64,000 nt of DNA from Enterococcus sp. PF1-24 (lineage in GTDB: Bacteria > Bacillota > Bacilli > Lactobacillales > Enterococcaceae): assembly GCF_029893325.1 (NCBI RefSeq), contig NZ_JARXWL010000004.1, positions 62,001 to 126,000 on the forward strand. The letters are read 5' to 3'. Position numbers and translations under genes: made by a program. The notes beneath the pieces are model-generated. The model saw nothing but the letters and a program-made list of their open reading frames with translations. It had not been told where the DNA came from and searched no databases. Shown in pieces: positions 25,101-34,276 of this stretch (its first letter is position 1; every line of letters starts with the position of its first letter).

Positions 25101-26297
25101 ATGAAAAAAATTTATAGTCAGCAAAATATTGAATTTGGAAAAATATTAATTCTCAGTGTTTTAATCGGGGGTATTGTTGGTAGTTTAGATGCGCTTTTCG
25201 GGGAAATTTTAATTAGCCTTTCTGATTTTAGAGCTGAACATTTTATGTATTTGATTCCTTTTTTACCAATAGTTGGTGTCTTATTTAGCTACTTTTTTTA
25301 CAAATACGGGGGAAATAGCCAACAAGGCATGAATTTAATTTTTCAAGCTGGGCATGAAGAATTGGAAAAAATCCCGCTACGCTTAATTCCTTTCGTAATT
25401 ATCGGCACTTGGTTAACTCATTTATTCGGCGGAAGCGCTGGTAGAGAAGGTGTTGCCGTGCAATTAGGAGGAACCGTCGCTAATTGGTTTAGTCGAAAAT
25501 GTAAACTGGAAAAACAAGCAGGGCATTTAGTGATTATTGGCATGGCGGCTGGTTTTGCCGGACTTTTTGGAACACCGATTGCTGCAACTTTTTTCGCTAT
25601 CGAAGTTTTAACCGTTGGCAAAATGCGCTATCAAGCTTTATTGCCAGCGATGTTAGCCGCTTTTACAGCTAGTAGCGTCACTAAATATTTAGGTTTGGAG
25701 AAATTCACTTTTCCCTTAACAACCAGTCTTGAAATGACTTTTCCATTGTTTATACAATTAATTGTGATTGGCATTATTTTTGCTTTAGCTGGCAGCCTTT
25801 TTGCGGATTTATTAGAAAAAACCAAAGTATTTTTTGCTGATAAATTCACTAACCCCTTAATCAAAATCGGAATTGGCGGTATCGCTTTAAGCATTCTGCT
25901 AATCCTTGCCCATCAAGGGCGTTATGCTGGCTTAGGAACTAATTTGATTGCTGCCAGTTTCGCTGATGAAAAAATTTATATTTATGATTGGCTTTTAAAA
26001 ATCTTATTAACCATTCTCACCATCAGTATCGGCTTTCTCGGCGGCGAAGTAACACCTTTATTCGCCATCGGCTCAACGCTAGGAGTCCTTTTAGCTGAAA
26101 TCACCGGCCTACCAATCTTTTTCGTAGCAGCATTAGGCTACGCCAGCGTTTTCGGCAGTGCCACCAGTACCTTATTAGCGCCGATTTTCATCGGCGGGGA
26201 AGTTTTCGGATTTCAAAATCTCCCATATTTCTTTGTTGTCTGTTCCGTTGCTTATTTCTTTAGTCAAAATAAAAGTATTTATCCGTTTCAAAAATAA
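25101..26297 (+). CDS. clcF: CLC-type fluoride/proton antiporter
   Basis: 398-residue membrane exporter that removes cytoplasmic fluoride in exchange for protons. CLC features: SAGREGVAVQLGGT near residue 115 (with the external-gate glutamate), GLFGTPIAATFFAIEVL near 155, and FLGGEVTPLFAIG near 315. The first anion-site segment reads GNSQQGMNLI, without the GSGIP of chloride CLCs, as expected for the fluoride branch. The ATG at 25101 has ATAGGAGG upstream; an ATG at 25041 lies inside the riboswitch. The fluoride riboswitch upstream makes the substrate assignment firm. Confidence 0.92.
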   Translation: MKKIYSQQNIEFGKILILSVLIGGIVGSLDALFGEILISLSDFRAEHFMYLIPFLPIVGVLFSYFFYKYGGNSQQGMNLIFQAGHEELEKIPLRLIPFVIIGTWLTHLFGGSAGREGVAVQLGGTVANWFSRKCKLEKQAGHLVIIGMAAGFAGLFGTPIAATFFAIEVLTVGKMRYQALLPAMLAAFTASSVTKYLGLEKFTFPLTTSLEMTFPLFIQLIVIGIIFALAGSLFADLLEKTKVFFADKFTNPLIKIGIGGIALSILLILAHQGRYAGLGTNLIAASFADEKIYIYDWLLKILLTILTISIGFLGGEVTPLFAIGSTLGVLLAEITGLPIFFVAALGYASVFGSATSTLLAPIFIGGEVFGFQNLPYFFVVCSVAYFFSQNKSIYPFQK

Positions 26298-26305
26298 GCA
26301 TCATG

Positions 26306-26348
26306 AAAAAACTGCGTCAGCTTAAATTAGCTGACACAGTTGAATTTT
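26306..26348. terminator. Bidirectional terminator
   Basis: AACTGCGTCAGCT pairs with AGCTGACACAGTT (one mismatch) between the convergent clcF and symporter genes. Confidence 0.75.
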
Positions 26349-26378
26349 AGCAAACAGGACTAGAGATTTCACTACAAA

Positions 26379-27314
26379 TTATTTTTTTATTTTTGAATAG
26401 ATATTAGCTAATAGTGCACCAGAAATATTATGCCACACGCTAAAAATCGCTCCCGGAACTGGTGCCAAAGCATAATGAGCAAAATGGTTCGTAGCTAGCG
26501 AAGCCGCCAAACCAGAATTTTGCATTCCCACTTCAATTGAAATCGCCTTAACTTTAGCAATATCCAACTTCAAAGCTTTACCAATCATAAAGCCTAATAA
26601 ATAGCCGCAAAGATTATGAACGATAACCACGCCGATAATCAAGAAACTCGTTTCTAAAATCCGCGCTGAATTAGCAGAAACAACTGAACCCGCAATACAA
26701 ACAATTGATGTAACTGAAACTAAAGGTAAAACCTTAACTAATTTTTCAGTGGTATCCGCAAACAGTTTATTGATGATAAAACCTAGCGCTATCGGCACAA
26801 TGATTACCTTAATAATAGATAAAAACATACTTACCATATCGACATCCACCGCTTGCCCCGCTAATAAATAAGTTAACAAAGGGGTTAAAAATGGTGCTAA
26901 CAACGTTGAAACACCTGTCATGCCCACTGACAAAGCCACATCTCCGCCCGATAAATAAGTCATGACATTTGATGAAGTCCCACCAGGGCAAGTCCCCACT
27001 AAAACAACACCAATCGTTAATTCTGGTGATAAATTAAATGCTCTTGATAAAGCAAAAGCTAATAATGGCATAATTGTAAATTGAGCTAAACAACCAATCA
27101 ACACTTCTTTAGGATGACTAAAAACAACTTTAAAATCCTCCAATTTCAAAGTCAAACCCATACCGAACATAACAACGCCTAATAAAGTATTGATATAATT
27201 CGTTTTTATCCATAAAAATGCTGGCGGATAAAACAAGGCAACAGCCGCTACTAACAAAACTATTGCTCCCATGTATTTTCCCGCAAAATTACTTAGTTTT
27301 TCTAATGCTTTCAT
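26379..27314 (-). CDS. Bile acid:sodium symporter (BASS) family transporter
   Basis: 311-residue membrane transporter with nine or ten helices. BASS sodium-site motifs: GTCPGGTSSNVMTYLSGGD near residue 105 and EVGMQNSGLAASLA near 260. Bacterial members often move pantoate, keto acids or other organic anions; the substrate is not shown here. The ATG at 27314 has AAGGAGA 6 nt upstream; a longer frame to 27347 has no ribosome site. Appears monocistronic. Confidence 0.87.
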   Translation of the reverse strand: MKALEKLSNFAGKYMGAIVLLVAAVALFYPPAFLWIKTNYINTLLGVVMFGMGLTLKLEDFKVVFSHPKEVLIGCLAQFTIMPLLAFALSRAFNLSPELTIGVVLVGTCPGGTSSNVMTYLSGGDVALSVGMTGVSTLLAPFLTPLLTYLLAGQAVDVDMVSMFLSIIKVIIVPIALGFIINKLFADTTEKLVKVLPLVSVTSIVCIAGSVVSANSARILETSFLIIGVVIVHNLCGYLLGFMIGKALKLDIAKVKAISIEVGMQNSGLAASLATNHFAHYALAPVPGAIFSVWHNISGALLANIYSKIKK

Positions 27315-27468
27315 ACTATCTCTCCTTCTCACTAACAAAGCCTTCACAATTTGATTTTTTAGTTTATTTACTTAATTTTAAACACTTAAAAAATAAAAGC
27401 AATAGATTTTTTGGTATTTTCTGATTTTTCTGACATTTAACAGCCAATTCAATTCCTTCTTTACTCAA

Positions 27469-27523
27469 AAAAGAGAACCTCCCAGATTAGTTAAAGCAAT
27501 CAACGGAGATTCTCTTTTTTTGT
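27469..27523 (-). terminator. Terminator overlapping the end of the 27500 gene
   Basis: AAAAAGAGAACCTCC and GGAGATTCTCTTTTT flank a loop. The distal arm contains the last codons of the gene ending at 27500. Confidence 0.6.
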
Positions 27524-28138
27524 TTGATATTTTTTCTTTTTCGGCTTCACAGCAGCGTAAAAACTTTTTTCAGCGGCATATGAATAAACTACTTCAAATT
27601 GATATTTACCTTCCAAATACGCTTGTATCCCTTGTTTAAAAAAGTCATAAACTAATAATTGTTTAAATAAACTCCGCTTCTTAGGCGAGCTAAAAATTAA
27701 AATATCTGCATTGTACCAATAGCTTTCGTCGATAGCTAGCTGAATGAAAAGCTTCGCATATTTTTTAGAAGTTGGTTGCAGGCGTTGTTTCCGGATATTT
27801 TCTCTTTCAAAAATCCCAAGCAACAAATCATCAATTTTTTCGCAATATTGTTGCCACAAATAAGTAACTAGCTTATTGGCTAAAAACCATGATACTAAGC
27901 TGAAAATTACGAAAAAAACTAAAAACACGAACAGAAATCCTAAAAAAGAAAAAGCCATTTTCATGAAATTATCATTAGCCATCCCCAACTGTCTGACACA
28001 AATAAAGATGAAAATCATCGCTAAAATCAAGCCTGAACTTACATAAAAAACTGGTGATTTAACAATTGTAAGACTATGTAAAAGCAGCTGATATTGCTTT
28101 TCTAGCTTAGTCCACTGGCTATTCTGATTTTTTTTCAT
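27500..28138 (-). CDS. Hypothetical membrane protein
   Basis: 212 residues, not recognised. Two strong membrane helices (SSGLILAMIFIFICVRQLG near 35-55, and FLGFLFVFLVFFVIFSLVSWFL near 67-90) are followed by a ~120-residue soluble domain with many Tyr/Lys/Phe and a very basic C-terminus (KPKKKKYQTKKEN). ATG at 28138. It follows the cupin gene by 35 nt on the same strand, so it may be the last gene of the niaR-cupin unit. No function can be assigned. Confidence 0.55.
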   Translation of the reverse strand: MKKNQNSQWTKLEKQYQLLLHSLTIVKSPVFYVSSGLILAMIFIFICVRQLGMANDNFMKMAFSFLGFLFVFLVFFVIFSLVSWFLANKLVTYLWQQYCEKIDDLLLGIFERENIRKQRLQPTSKKYAKLFIQLAIDESYWYNADILIFSSPKKRSLFKQLLVYDFFKQGIQAYLEGKYQFEVVYSYAAEKSFYAAVKPKKKKYQTKKENLR

Positions 28139-28173
28139 CCAACAAACTCCTTTGTTTCATAATAAATAAGCTA

Positions 28174-28665
28174 TTACTTAGGCAAACTTTCATAAGCTAA
28201 GGCCTGAATAATTTTTTCATGCTGCGGATAATCCGCTAACAATTCTGCTTGGGTAAACAGTTGAAAATCAGCATCTTCAAAGCCTGGCGTCACTAGGCAA
28301 CTAACTAAAGCATAATCTCGCGCCACACTAGAACCAAAAATCGTGCCTTTAGGAACACAGTAACTTAATTGTTGTCCTTCAGCAATCGCCGTTCCTAAAG
28401 CGACCTTTTGATAGCGACCATCAGGAAAAATACAATGCACCAACAACGGCGCGCCAGCGTGGAAATACCAAATTTCATCGGCTTTCAAGCGATGAAAATG
28501 AGAAGGACTACTTTCGGTTAATAAAAAATGAATGGAAGTATATAATGATCGTTCCCCATTTTCTCCTGTCACTTTTTGACGACTTTTTTCAACTTGCCGA
28601 AAATAACCGCCTTCTGTATGTGGCGCTAATTGTAAATCATTAATCCACTCGCTTGCTGATTTCAT
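28174..28665 (-). CDS. Cupin domain protein (DUF985 type)
   Basis: 163-residue single-domain cupin. Family landmarks: LAPHTEGGYFRQVEKS at the N-terminus, SPSHFHRLKADEIWYFHAG near 55, GTIFGSSVARDYALVSCLVTPGF near 105 and the ENDADFQ-like EDADFQLF ending. The fold binds a small ligand, possibly a sugar or amino-acid derivative; the reaction is unknown. ATG at 28665 with GGAGTG upstream. It starts 14 nt after the stop of the NiaR-like gene and is probably co-transcribed with it. Confidence 0.8.
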   Translation of the reverse strand: MKSASEWINDLQLAPHTEGGYFRQVEKSRQKVTGENGERSLYTSIHFLLTESSPSHFHRLKADEIWYFHAGAPLLVHCIFPDGRYQKVALGTAIAEGQQLSYCVPKGTIFGSSVARDYALVSCLVTPGFEDADFQLFTQAELLADYPQHEKIIQALAYESLPK

Positions 28666-28679
28666 TACCCTTCACTCCT

Positions 28680-29198
28680 TTATTTTTCTTGATATAAGAT
28701 ACCTTTTTCAGCTAAGGCAGCTTTAATTGCGGTTAAATCACTGGGATTTTGATAGCGGATAGTATGCAAATGAATGCCAGCAGTTAATTGGGAAAGCAAG
28801 GCCGCTGAATTTTTTTGACAATTATCTAAAAAAGCAGTCACTTCTTGCTGATTTTTAATATGCAGTCCTCCTTGTAACTCACCGTACAAAGGATGTTCTA
28901 CAATCACATCAATGATTTCGCCCCCGTTAGCGACAATCGTTAACAATTCTTCTGCCACTAAATCTGGTCCATGTTGCACCGCAATTTTCGCCAATAGCCC
29001 TTTTTCTTCTTGCTGTAGCAAATAACCTCGTGCAGTGGCGATAATCTCTTGTCCTCCAGCTCTTAACAAAGCAATATCCCCCACGATAATTTGGCGGCTG
29101 ACGCCAAAATCTTTGGCGAAACGACTGGCACTAATTGGTTTTTCGCTGTGGGTTAATTTTTCTAAAATAATCAAACGACGATTTTCTCCATTAGCCAT
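28680..29198 (-). CDS. niaR: NiaR-type niacin-responsive repressor (HTH_11 + 3H)
   Basis: 172 residues. N-terminal HTH_11 (RRLIILEKLTHSEKPISASRF then VSRQIIVGDIALLRAGGQEI, about 1-60) and a C-terminal 3H domain (about 70-172). The three histidine regions are visible: VEHPLYGELQGGLHI and GIHLHTIRY. This is the architecture of NiaR (YrxA), the NAD-precursor sensor that represses niacin uptake and salvage genes. ATG at 29198, AAGGAG 8 nt upstream. Neighbours are a chorismate mutase gene and a cupin gene; no niaP or NAD biosynthesis gene is adjacent, so its targets lie elsewhere. Confidence 0.85.
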   Translation of the reverse strand: MANGENRRLIILEKLTHSEKPISASRFAKDFGVSRQIIVGDIALLRAGGQEIIATARGYLLQQEEKGLLAKIAVQHGPDLVAEELLTIVANGGEIIDVIVEHPLYGELQGGLHIKNQQEVTAFLDNCQKNSAALLSQLTAGIHLHTIRYQNPSDLTAIKAALAEKGILYQEK

Positions 29199-29234
29199 TT
29201 TCTCAACTCCTTGCTTAGCTGCAAACAAATGCTT

Positions 29235-29522
29235 TTAGTTAGTTTGCTCTAATTGTTTTTGTTGGAAAGCTCGCGAATTTTTCATAATATCCACAAAAGT
29301 ATTGTGAATCGTTGCTTGATAAGCAGGCATTTTTACATAGCTAGCTACTTGGCTTAGCACCTTTGCTTCCCGATTATTATCTAAAACTTCAATTTGCCCT
29401 TGTCCTTTAATTTCAGCAATTTTTGCTACAGCCGCCATTCGTTCTTCTAGCAGCTGAACAATTTTTTTATCAATGGCATCTACTTTTTCTCTTTCAGCGG
29501 TTAACATTTGATTTTTATCCAT
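29235..29522 (-). CDS. Chorismate mutase, AroQ type
   Basis: 95-residue single-domain enzyme converting chorismate to prephenate for Phe/Tyr synthesis. The AroQ helical fold shows REKVDAIDKKIVQLLEERM (N-terminal helix with catalytic arginine), EIKGQGQ (lysine near 39) and a C-terminal TFVDIMKNSRAFQQ helix. ATG at 29522 or 29525; GGAG spacing favours 29522. It stands 36 nt upstream of niaR on the same strand. Confidence 0.85.
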   Translation of the reverse strand: MDKNQMLTAEREKVDAIDKKIVQLLEERMAAVAKIAEIKGQGQIEVLDNNREAKVLSQVASYVKMPAYQATIHNTFVDIMKNSRAFQQKQLEQTN

Positions 29523-29699
29523 CATAAACTCCTTTAGCTTTCTCTATAAAAGTACGCATTTTTTGGTGATTTATTTTATTTTTTTGTAGTGTTTGAAATA
29601 CTTTATCAGCATTCTTTTAACGAAGGTTAATTTCTTTAATTATTATATCATGAAATCTTTTAACAGATGAAAAATCTCAAGAAATATCGAGCAAAAAAG

Positions 29700-29721
29700 A
29701 ACTTTTTTTATAAAAAAAGTT
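29700..29721. repeat. Perfect 22-bp AT palindrome overlapping -35
   Basis: AACTTTTTTTA followed by its exact complement TAAAAAAAGTT. It overlaps the -35 TTGACT (29720-29725) of the lysine-riboswitch promoter; could be an upstream terminator or an operator. Confidence 0.45.
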
Positions 29722-29748
29722 GACTTTTCCCGCAATTCCTTATACACT
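29720..29748 (+). promoter_or_regulatory. Promoter of the lysine-riboswitch transcript
   Basis: TTGACT (29720-29725), 17-nt spacer, TACACT (29743-29748). Confidence 0.65.
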
Positions 29749-29784
29749 TCGATTACTACTAAAAATTAAATATTCATTGCCTCA

Positions 29785-30011
29785 GTCATGAGGTAGAGGT
29801 TGCGGTTCTGATTAACCCTGTGGAGTATTGAGCTTACTATGAAGCAGGTCTAGGCAGCGCCGCCGAAATGTAAAAGTTCGCTCTTAACTTTTATGTTGGG
29901 ACGCAAATCAATAATTTGCGGACTGTCTTAGCAGAAATGCTAAGTTGTGCTATGGATTGATGAGGTGTGCGTTATCATGCACCCTACTATCTTTGTGGGG
30001 TGCATTTTATT
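29785..30011 (+). promoter_or_regulatory. Lysine riboswitch (L box) with terminator
   Basis: Conserved L-box blocks appear in order: GAGGTAGAGGTTGCGG (29790 on), GAGTATTGAGC, GCAGCGCCGCCGAAATG, GTTGGGACGC and GCGGACTGTCTTAGCAG. A terminator follows: TGCACCC and GGGGTGCA stem (about 29977-30007) with a T-rich tail. With lysine bound, the terminator would form and switch off the transporter genes downstream. The stretch 29526-29785 before it holds the promoter and nothing else recognised. Confidence 0.88.
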
Positions 30012-30071
30012 TTCAAAAAATCAATTAACCTTAGCAATGTAGGGAAAAATAATACTTTAAGGAGGATTTTC

Positions 30072-31625
30072 ATGAGAAAGAAATTTTTAACTTTTATCAC
30101 TGCACTAATGACCACTTTATTTATAGCAACTCCAGCCTTTGCTACTGAAGGAGAATTCAAAGTCGGGATGGAAGCTGGCTACGCCCCTTTTAACTGGACG
30201 CAAACTAACGATAGCCACGGGGCAGTGCCGATTTTCGGTTCAAAAGACGCTTACGCTGGTGGCTACGATGTGCAAATTGCCAAAAAAATCGCTGAGGGTC
30301 TTGATAAGGAATTAGTCATCGTGCAAACTCAATGGGATGGCTTGGCACCCGCGTTACAATCAGGTAAAATCGACGCTATTATCGCTGGCATGTCGCCTAC
30401 TGAAGAACGTAAAAAAGAAATTGATTTTACCGACCCTTATTACGAATCGCATTTAGTAGTGGTGGTTCAAAAAGATAGCCCGTATGCAGATGCAGAAAAA
30501 CTGGCAGATTTGGAAGGCGCAAAAATTACCGCTCAATTAAACACGTTCCATTATACGGTAATCGACCAAATTCCTGGTGTCAAAAAAGAACAAGCTCAAA
30601 AAGATTTTTCAGCGATGCGAGTTGCTTTAGCATCGGGAATTATTGATGGCTATGTTAGTGAACGCCCTGAAGGAGTTACCGCAACAAGTGTAAATAGTAA
30701 TTTAGCGATGGTGGAATTTTCTGAAGCAAATGGTTTTCAAACCAATCCAGAAGACGTACAAGTAGCCGTAGGTATGCGGAAAAACGACGCCGACTTAGTT
30801 AAAGTAAATGAAATTTTAGCAACGATTTCTTTAGATGAACAAACAGCTTTAATGGATGCAGCCATTGAAGAGCAACCTTCTGCTAGTGCGCAAGAAGATG
30901 ATAGCTTGTTAGATGATTTCAAACAAATCATCAGTCAATATGGAACACTATTTTTACGCGGCGCAGGTTTAACTTTATTTATCGCCTTATTTGCAACTAT
31001 CGCCGGTACAGGCATCGGTTTATTGGTAGGTGTTTTCCGCACCTTACCTGAAGCCGAAAATCCCGTGAAACGTTTCTTGCAAAAAATTGGCAACGGCTTA
31101 TTAACGATTTACATTGAAGTTTTCCGCGGAACGCCAATGATGGTACAGGCGATGGTCATTTTTTATGGCTTAGCTTTAGCTTTTGGCATTAATTTGAATC
31201 GAACCTTGGCAGCTGTTTTGATTGTTTCGATTAATACCGGCGCTTATATGTCAGAAATCGTCCGTGGTGGGATTTTCGCTGTGGACCCTGGTCAATTCGA
31301 AGCCGCTCAAGCAATCGGCATGAATCATCGGCAAACGATGTTAAAAGTCATTTTACCGCAAGTCATTCGCAATATTTTACCAGCAACTGGTAATGAAATC
31401 GTGATTAATATTAAAGATACCGCCGTTTTAAGCGTAATTAGCGTGGGAGATTTATTTTTCCAAGGAAGTGCTGCTTCTGGAACTAACTTACAATTCTTCC
31501 AAACCTTTACAATTATTGGAATTATCTATTTAGTCATGACCGTTTCAGCTACGCAAATTTTACGACTAGTTGAAAGAAAAATCGACGGGCCAAACGCTTA
31601 TGTTAAAGAAGAAGCTGCTAAATAA
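30072..31625 (+). CDS. Amino-acid ABC transporter, fused binding protein and permease (lysine)
   Basis: 517-residue fusion. Signal peptide (FLTFITALMTTLFIATPAFA), a periplasmic-type binding domain (about 27-275: VGMEAGYAPFNWTQ, YDVQIAKKIAE, IAGMSPTEERKKEIDFTDPYYES), and a HisM-type permease (about 290-510: YIEVFRGTPMMVQAMVIFYGLA, EAAQAIGMNHRQTMLKVILPQ). It would capture and import the amino acid with the ATPase encoded next. The ATG at 30072 has AAGGAGG upstream; longer frames run into the riboswitch terminator. The lysine riboswitch makes lysine the likely substrate. Confidence 0.9.
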   Translation: MRKKFLTFITALMTTLFIATPAFATEGEFKVGMEAGYAPFNWTQTNDSHGAVPIFGSKDAYAGGYDVQIAKKIAEGLDKELVIVQTQWDGLAPALQSGKIDAIIAGMSPTEERKKEIDFTDPYYESHLVVVVQKDSPYADAEKLADLEGAKITAQLNTFHYTVIDQIPGVKKEQAQKDFSAMRVALASGIIDGYVSERPEGVTATSVNSNLAMVEFSEANGFQTNPEDVQVAVGMRKNDADLVKVNEILATISLDEQTALMDAAIEEQPSASAQEDDSLLDDFKQIISQYGTLFLRGAGLTLFIALFATIAGTGIGLLVGVFRTLPEAENPVKRFLQKIGNGLLTIYIEVFRGTPMMVQAMVIFYGLALAFGINLNRTLAAVLIVSINTGAYMSEIVRGGIFAVDPGQFEAAQAIGMNHRQTMLKVILPQVIRNILPATGNEIVINIKDTAVLSVISVGDLFFQGSAASGTNLQFFQTFTIIGIIYLVMTVSATQILRLVERKIDGPNAYVKEEAAK

Positions 31626-31683
31626 CTGAAAAAACAACTTATGAAAAATTAATACCTTAATACGAAATAGGAGGCCATCTTCA

Positions 31684-32427
31684 ATGAATGAAGTAATCAA
31701 AATCGAACATTTGAAAAAGAATTTTGGCGATAACGAAGTTTTAAAAGACGTAAATGTTACGGTTAAACAAGGAGAAGTCGTAACGATTATCGGCTCTTCT
31801 GGTTCCGGAAAATCAACTTTGTTGCGCTGCATTAACCTTTTAGAAAAACCGACTAGCGGAAAAATCATTTATAAAGATACCAACGTACTAGAAAAAGGTT
31901 ATGATTTACCAAAATATCGTACTCATTTAGGTATGGTTTTCCAGCAATTTAATTTATTTAATAATATGAATGTTTTAGATAACTGTACATCTGGGCAAAT
32001 TACCGTTTTAAAACGCTCAAAAGAAGAAGCTAAAGCAGTTGCTCTTAAAAATTTAGAAAAAGTCGGCATGGAACGCTTTATTAACGCGAAACCTGGTCAA
32101 CTTTCCGGAGGCCAAAAACAACGGGTGGCCATCGCACGAGCTTTATCAATGGATCCTGATGTTATGCTCTTTGACGAACCAACTTCGGCTCTTGATCCAG
32201 AAATGGTGGGAGAAGTTTTAAAGACCATGAAAGATTTGGTAGACACCGGCTTAACGATGGTAATTGTTACTCACGAAATGGCTTTTGCGAGAGATGTTTC
32301 TGACCGCATTATTTTCATGGATCAAGGCGTCATCGCTGAAGAAGGTACCGCTGAAGAACTTTTCGGAAATCCGAAACACGAAAGAACGAAAGCTTTTCTT
32401 TCACGCATTCTCAATCCGACAATTTAA
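31684..32427 (+). CDS. Amino-acid ABC transporter ATPase (GlnQ/HisP family)
   Basis: 247-residue ATPase of the lysine importer. Walker [10 protein letters not shown] near residue 37, signature [13 protein letters not shown] near 140, Walker [15 protein letters not shown] near 160, switch histidine in [10 protein letters not shown] near 198. ATG at 31684 with AGGAGG upstream, 58 nt after the fusion gene, under the same lysine riboswitch. Terminator at 32472-32519. Confidence 0.93.
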   Translation: MNEVIKIEHLKKNFGDNEVLKDVNVTVKQGEVVTIIGSSGSGKSTLLRCINLLEKPTSGKIIYKDTNVLEKGYDLPKYRTHLGMVFQQFNLFNNMNVLDNCTSGQITVLKRSKEEAKAVALKNLEKVGMERFINAKPGQLSGGQKQRVAIARALSMDPDVMLFDEPTSALDPEMVGEVLKTMKDLVDTGLTMVIVTHEMAFARDVSDRIIFMDQGVIAEEGTAEELFGNPKHERTKAFLSRILNPTI

Positions 32428-32471
32428 GCTTTTCATAACCTTTCGCGAAAAGCCCTAAAAATAACTCCATA

Positions 32472-32519
32472 AAAAAACGAGAGAAATTTTCATTTTTGAT
32501 TATTTTCTCTCTTTTTTTG
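32472..32519 (+). terminator. Terminator of the lysine transporter operon
   Basis: ACGAGAGAAA pairs with TTTCTCTC across a loop, then seven T. Confidence 0.75.
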
Positions 32520-32712
32520 ATACTTACACTTAGAAATAATTGGAATCCAATCATTTTCTGTATAATATTAAAAAAACAGAATCGTTGTGTTTACAAACCA
32601 TAAAAATTACGTTAAAGTGAGTAAAAATATCCTAAATAAAAAATTCTCAGTTCGTTTCATCTGACATCTTTACAATTTTGAATTAAAATAAGAATGAATG
32701 GAGGGATAGCTT

Positions 32713-34224
32713 ATGCTATATGAAGAAATAATGATGGATTCTCCAACTTTGCTGCGTTTTCGCATTTTTCGCTATTTGATGAAAATCAGTCAAGAAAATT
32801 TCCCGATAATACACCTTGCTGAAGATTTCAATTTAAACTACCAACAAGCTGTGATTGAATTAACTGCAATCGAAGCAGAATTAAAAGAAATGAAACCCAA
32901 TCACGAAAATATCTTGATGGGTGCCGGCAAAGTTAACGCGTTACAGCTCGATTGTACTATAGATGAATATCGCTACTATTTACTGCAAAAAAGTGTACCT
33001 TTTCAATTCATTTTATATTTACTAAATGATGAAAAACCAAATGTTGTTGATTTTTGTGAAAAATATCAAGTCAGCCGTTCCACTGTTTCTCGCAAAATGG
33101 AAAATTTGAAAAACTATTTGCAACAGTATAATTTGCGTTTAACTTATACGAAAGCTAACTTGGTAGGTGATGAACGTTTAGTCAGGGTGATGCTGTTTAA
33201 CTTGATTTGGCTAGGGACTCGCGGCTTAGAGTTGCCTTTAAAAGTCGATCAGAAACAAGTTAACGATTTGATTCATAAAGTTTCTGAATATTTCCCATTA
33301 TCTTTAAGTTATTTTGGAAATATTGAACTTCACTATTTTGCGGCTTTATACTTAATCCGCATTAAACAAGGAAACTTTGTCAAATACGATAAACGCTACA
33401 ATTTCTTAATGAAGAATAATTCTTATTATGATTTCAAGCGTACCAACTTAATTTCCGACGCTTTTGAATTAACTGCTAAACAGCAACAAGCGGAAAGCAG
33501 CTTTATCTTTTTCTTATCCCATTACGTACCTTTTTACACGATTAAAGATGAAACTTCTTTGCAACAAACACTTTATGATTTTTCAGTCAGACCGAACCCA
33601 ATTTACAGCTTAAACACTGAATTTTTGAATTTCGCTAAAGAAGAATTATTCCGTAAACAACCACAAATTTTGGATAATCCTTTAATCTTAGGCAATCTGT
33701 TAAATATTGGTTTTACTTTATACGTAACGGAACAATCAATCCCGAATATTCAAACCTTAGTTACACCTGTTCATAAAAAAGAAAATTGGGAAATCATCTT
33801 AGAAGAAAAAATCGCCCAATTCTTTGCGGAAGCAGCGACTAAAAATCAATATTCCTTTGTCAAATATGTAAAAAATGACTTGGTAGAATCTTACAAAAAC
33901 ATCTTGCTACCTTACTTTAATAGCGTTGATTTTGCTAGTAATTTAAAAGTCGGCTTAGCACTAGAGCATAATTTTTTACTAGTTAATGATTTACATCAAT
34001 TTTTAGATGATTTAAAATTTGTTGATAGCGAACTTTATCAACCTCGACGAAATTACGATTATGATTTAGTTATCAGCTCATCTCAAATTTTAAGCAAAAC
34101 CGAACCGAAATTACCAATTTATTTACTAGACTATGCTGATGACGACAAGCTTTTAGCTTTGTATCAGTATTTACGCAAATTGTATAACCAAAAAAATCTC
34201 CACGAAACAATTGCTAACGCCTAA
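32713..34224 (+). CDS. Mga-like transcriptional regulator
   Basis: 503 residues in the pattern of Mga/AtxA virulence regulators. Two N-terminal winged helices (about 10-60 and 85-145; QVSRSTVSRKMENLKNYLQQ in the second) are followed by helical PRD-like domains (about 165-390) and a C-terminal EIIB-like domain (about 395-500). In the last, the phosphocysteine loop is missing, as usual for Mga. ATG at 32713 with GGAGGG upstream. Monocistronic, between two terminators. Mga proteins control surface and carbohydrate genes under PTS phosphorylation. Targets are not evident here, though the secreted fibre operon lies in the same window. Confidence 0.78.
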   Translation: MLYEEIMMDSPTLLRFRIFRYLMKISQENFPIIHLAEDFNLNYQQAVIELTAIEAELKEMKPNHENILMGAGKVNALQLDCTIDEYRYYLLQKSVPFQFILYLLNDEKPNVVDFCEKYQVSRSTVSRKMENLKNYLQQYNLRLTYTKANLVGDERLVRVMLFNLIWLGTRGLELPLKVDQKQVNDLIHKVSEYFPLSLSYFGNIELHYFAALYLIRIKQGNFVKYDKRYNFLMKNNSYYDFKRTNLISDAFELTAKQQQAESSFIFFLSHYVPFYTIKDETSLQQTLYDFSVRPNPIYSLNTEFLNFAKEELFRKQPQILDNPLILGNLLNIGFTLYVTEQSIPNIQTLVTPVHKKENWEIILEEKIAQFFAEAATKNQYSFVKYVKNDLVESYKNILLPYFNSVDFASNLKVGLALEHNFLLVNDLHQFLDDLKFVDSELYQPRRNYDYDLVISSSQILSKTEPKLPIYLLDYADDDKLLALYQYLRKLYNQKNLHETIANA

Positions 34225-34227
34225 AAA

Positions 34228-34275
34228 TTAAACAGACAGCTAATAGTGGCTCAAACCACTGCTAGCTGTCTATTT
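34228..34275. terminator. Bidirectional terminator before ruvB
   Basis: GACAGCTA...AGTGG and CCACT...TAGCTGTC form a long stem with T-run on the plus strand, between convergent genes. Confidence 0.8.
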
Positions 34276-34276
34276 T

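Noticed and set aside
29788-29965. T-box leader for the transporter at 30072
   Set aside because: No GGTGGAACC-type sequence; the conserved blocks are those of the lysine riboswitch.
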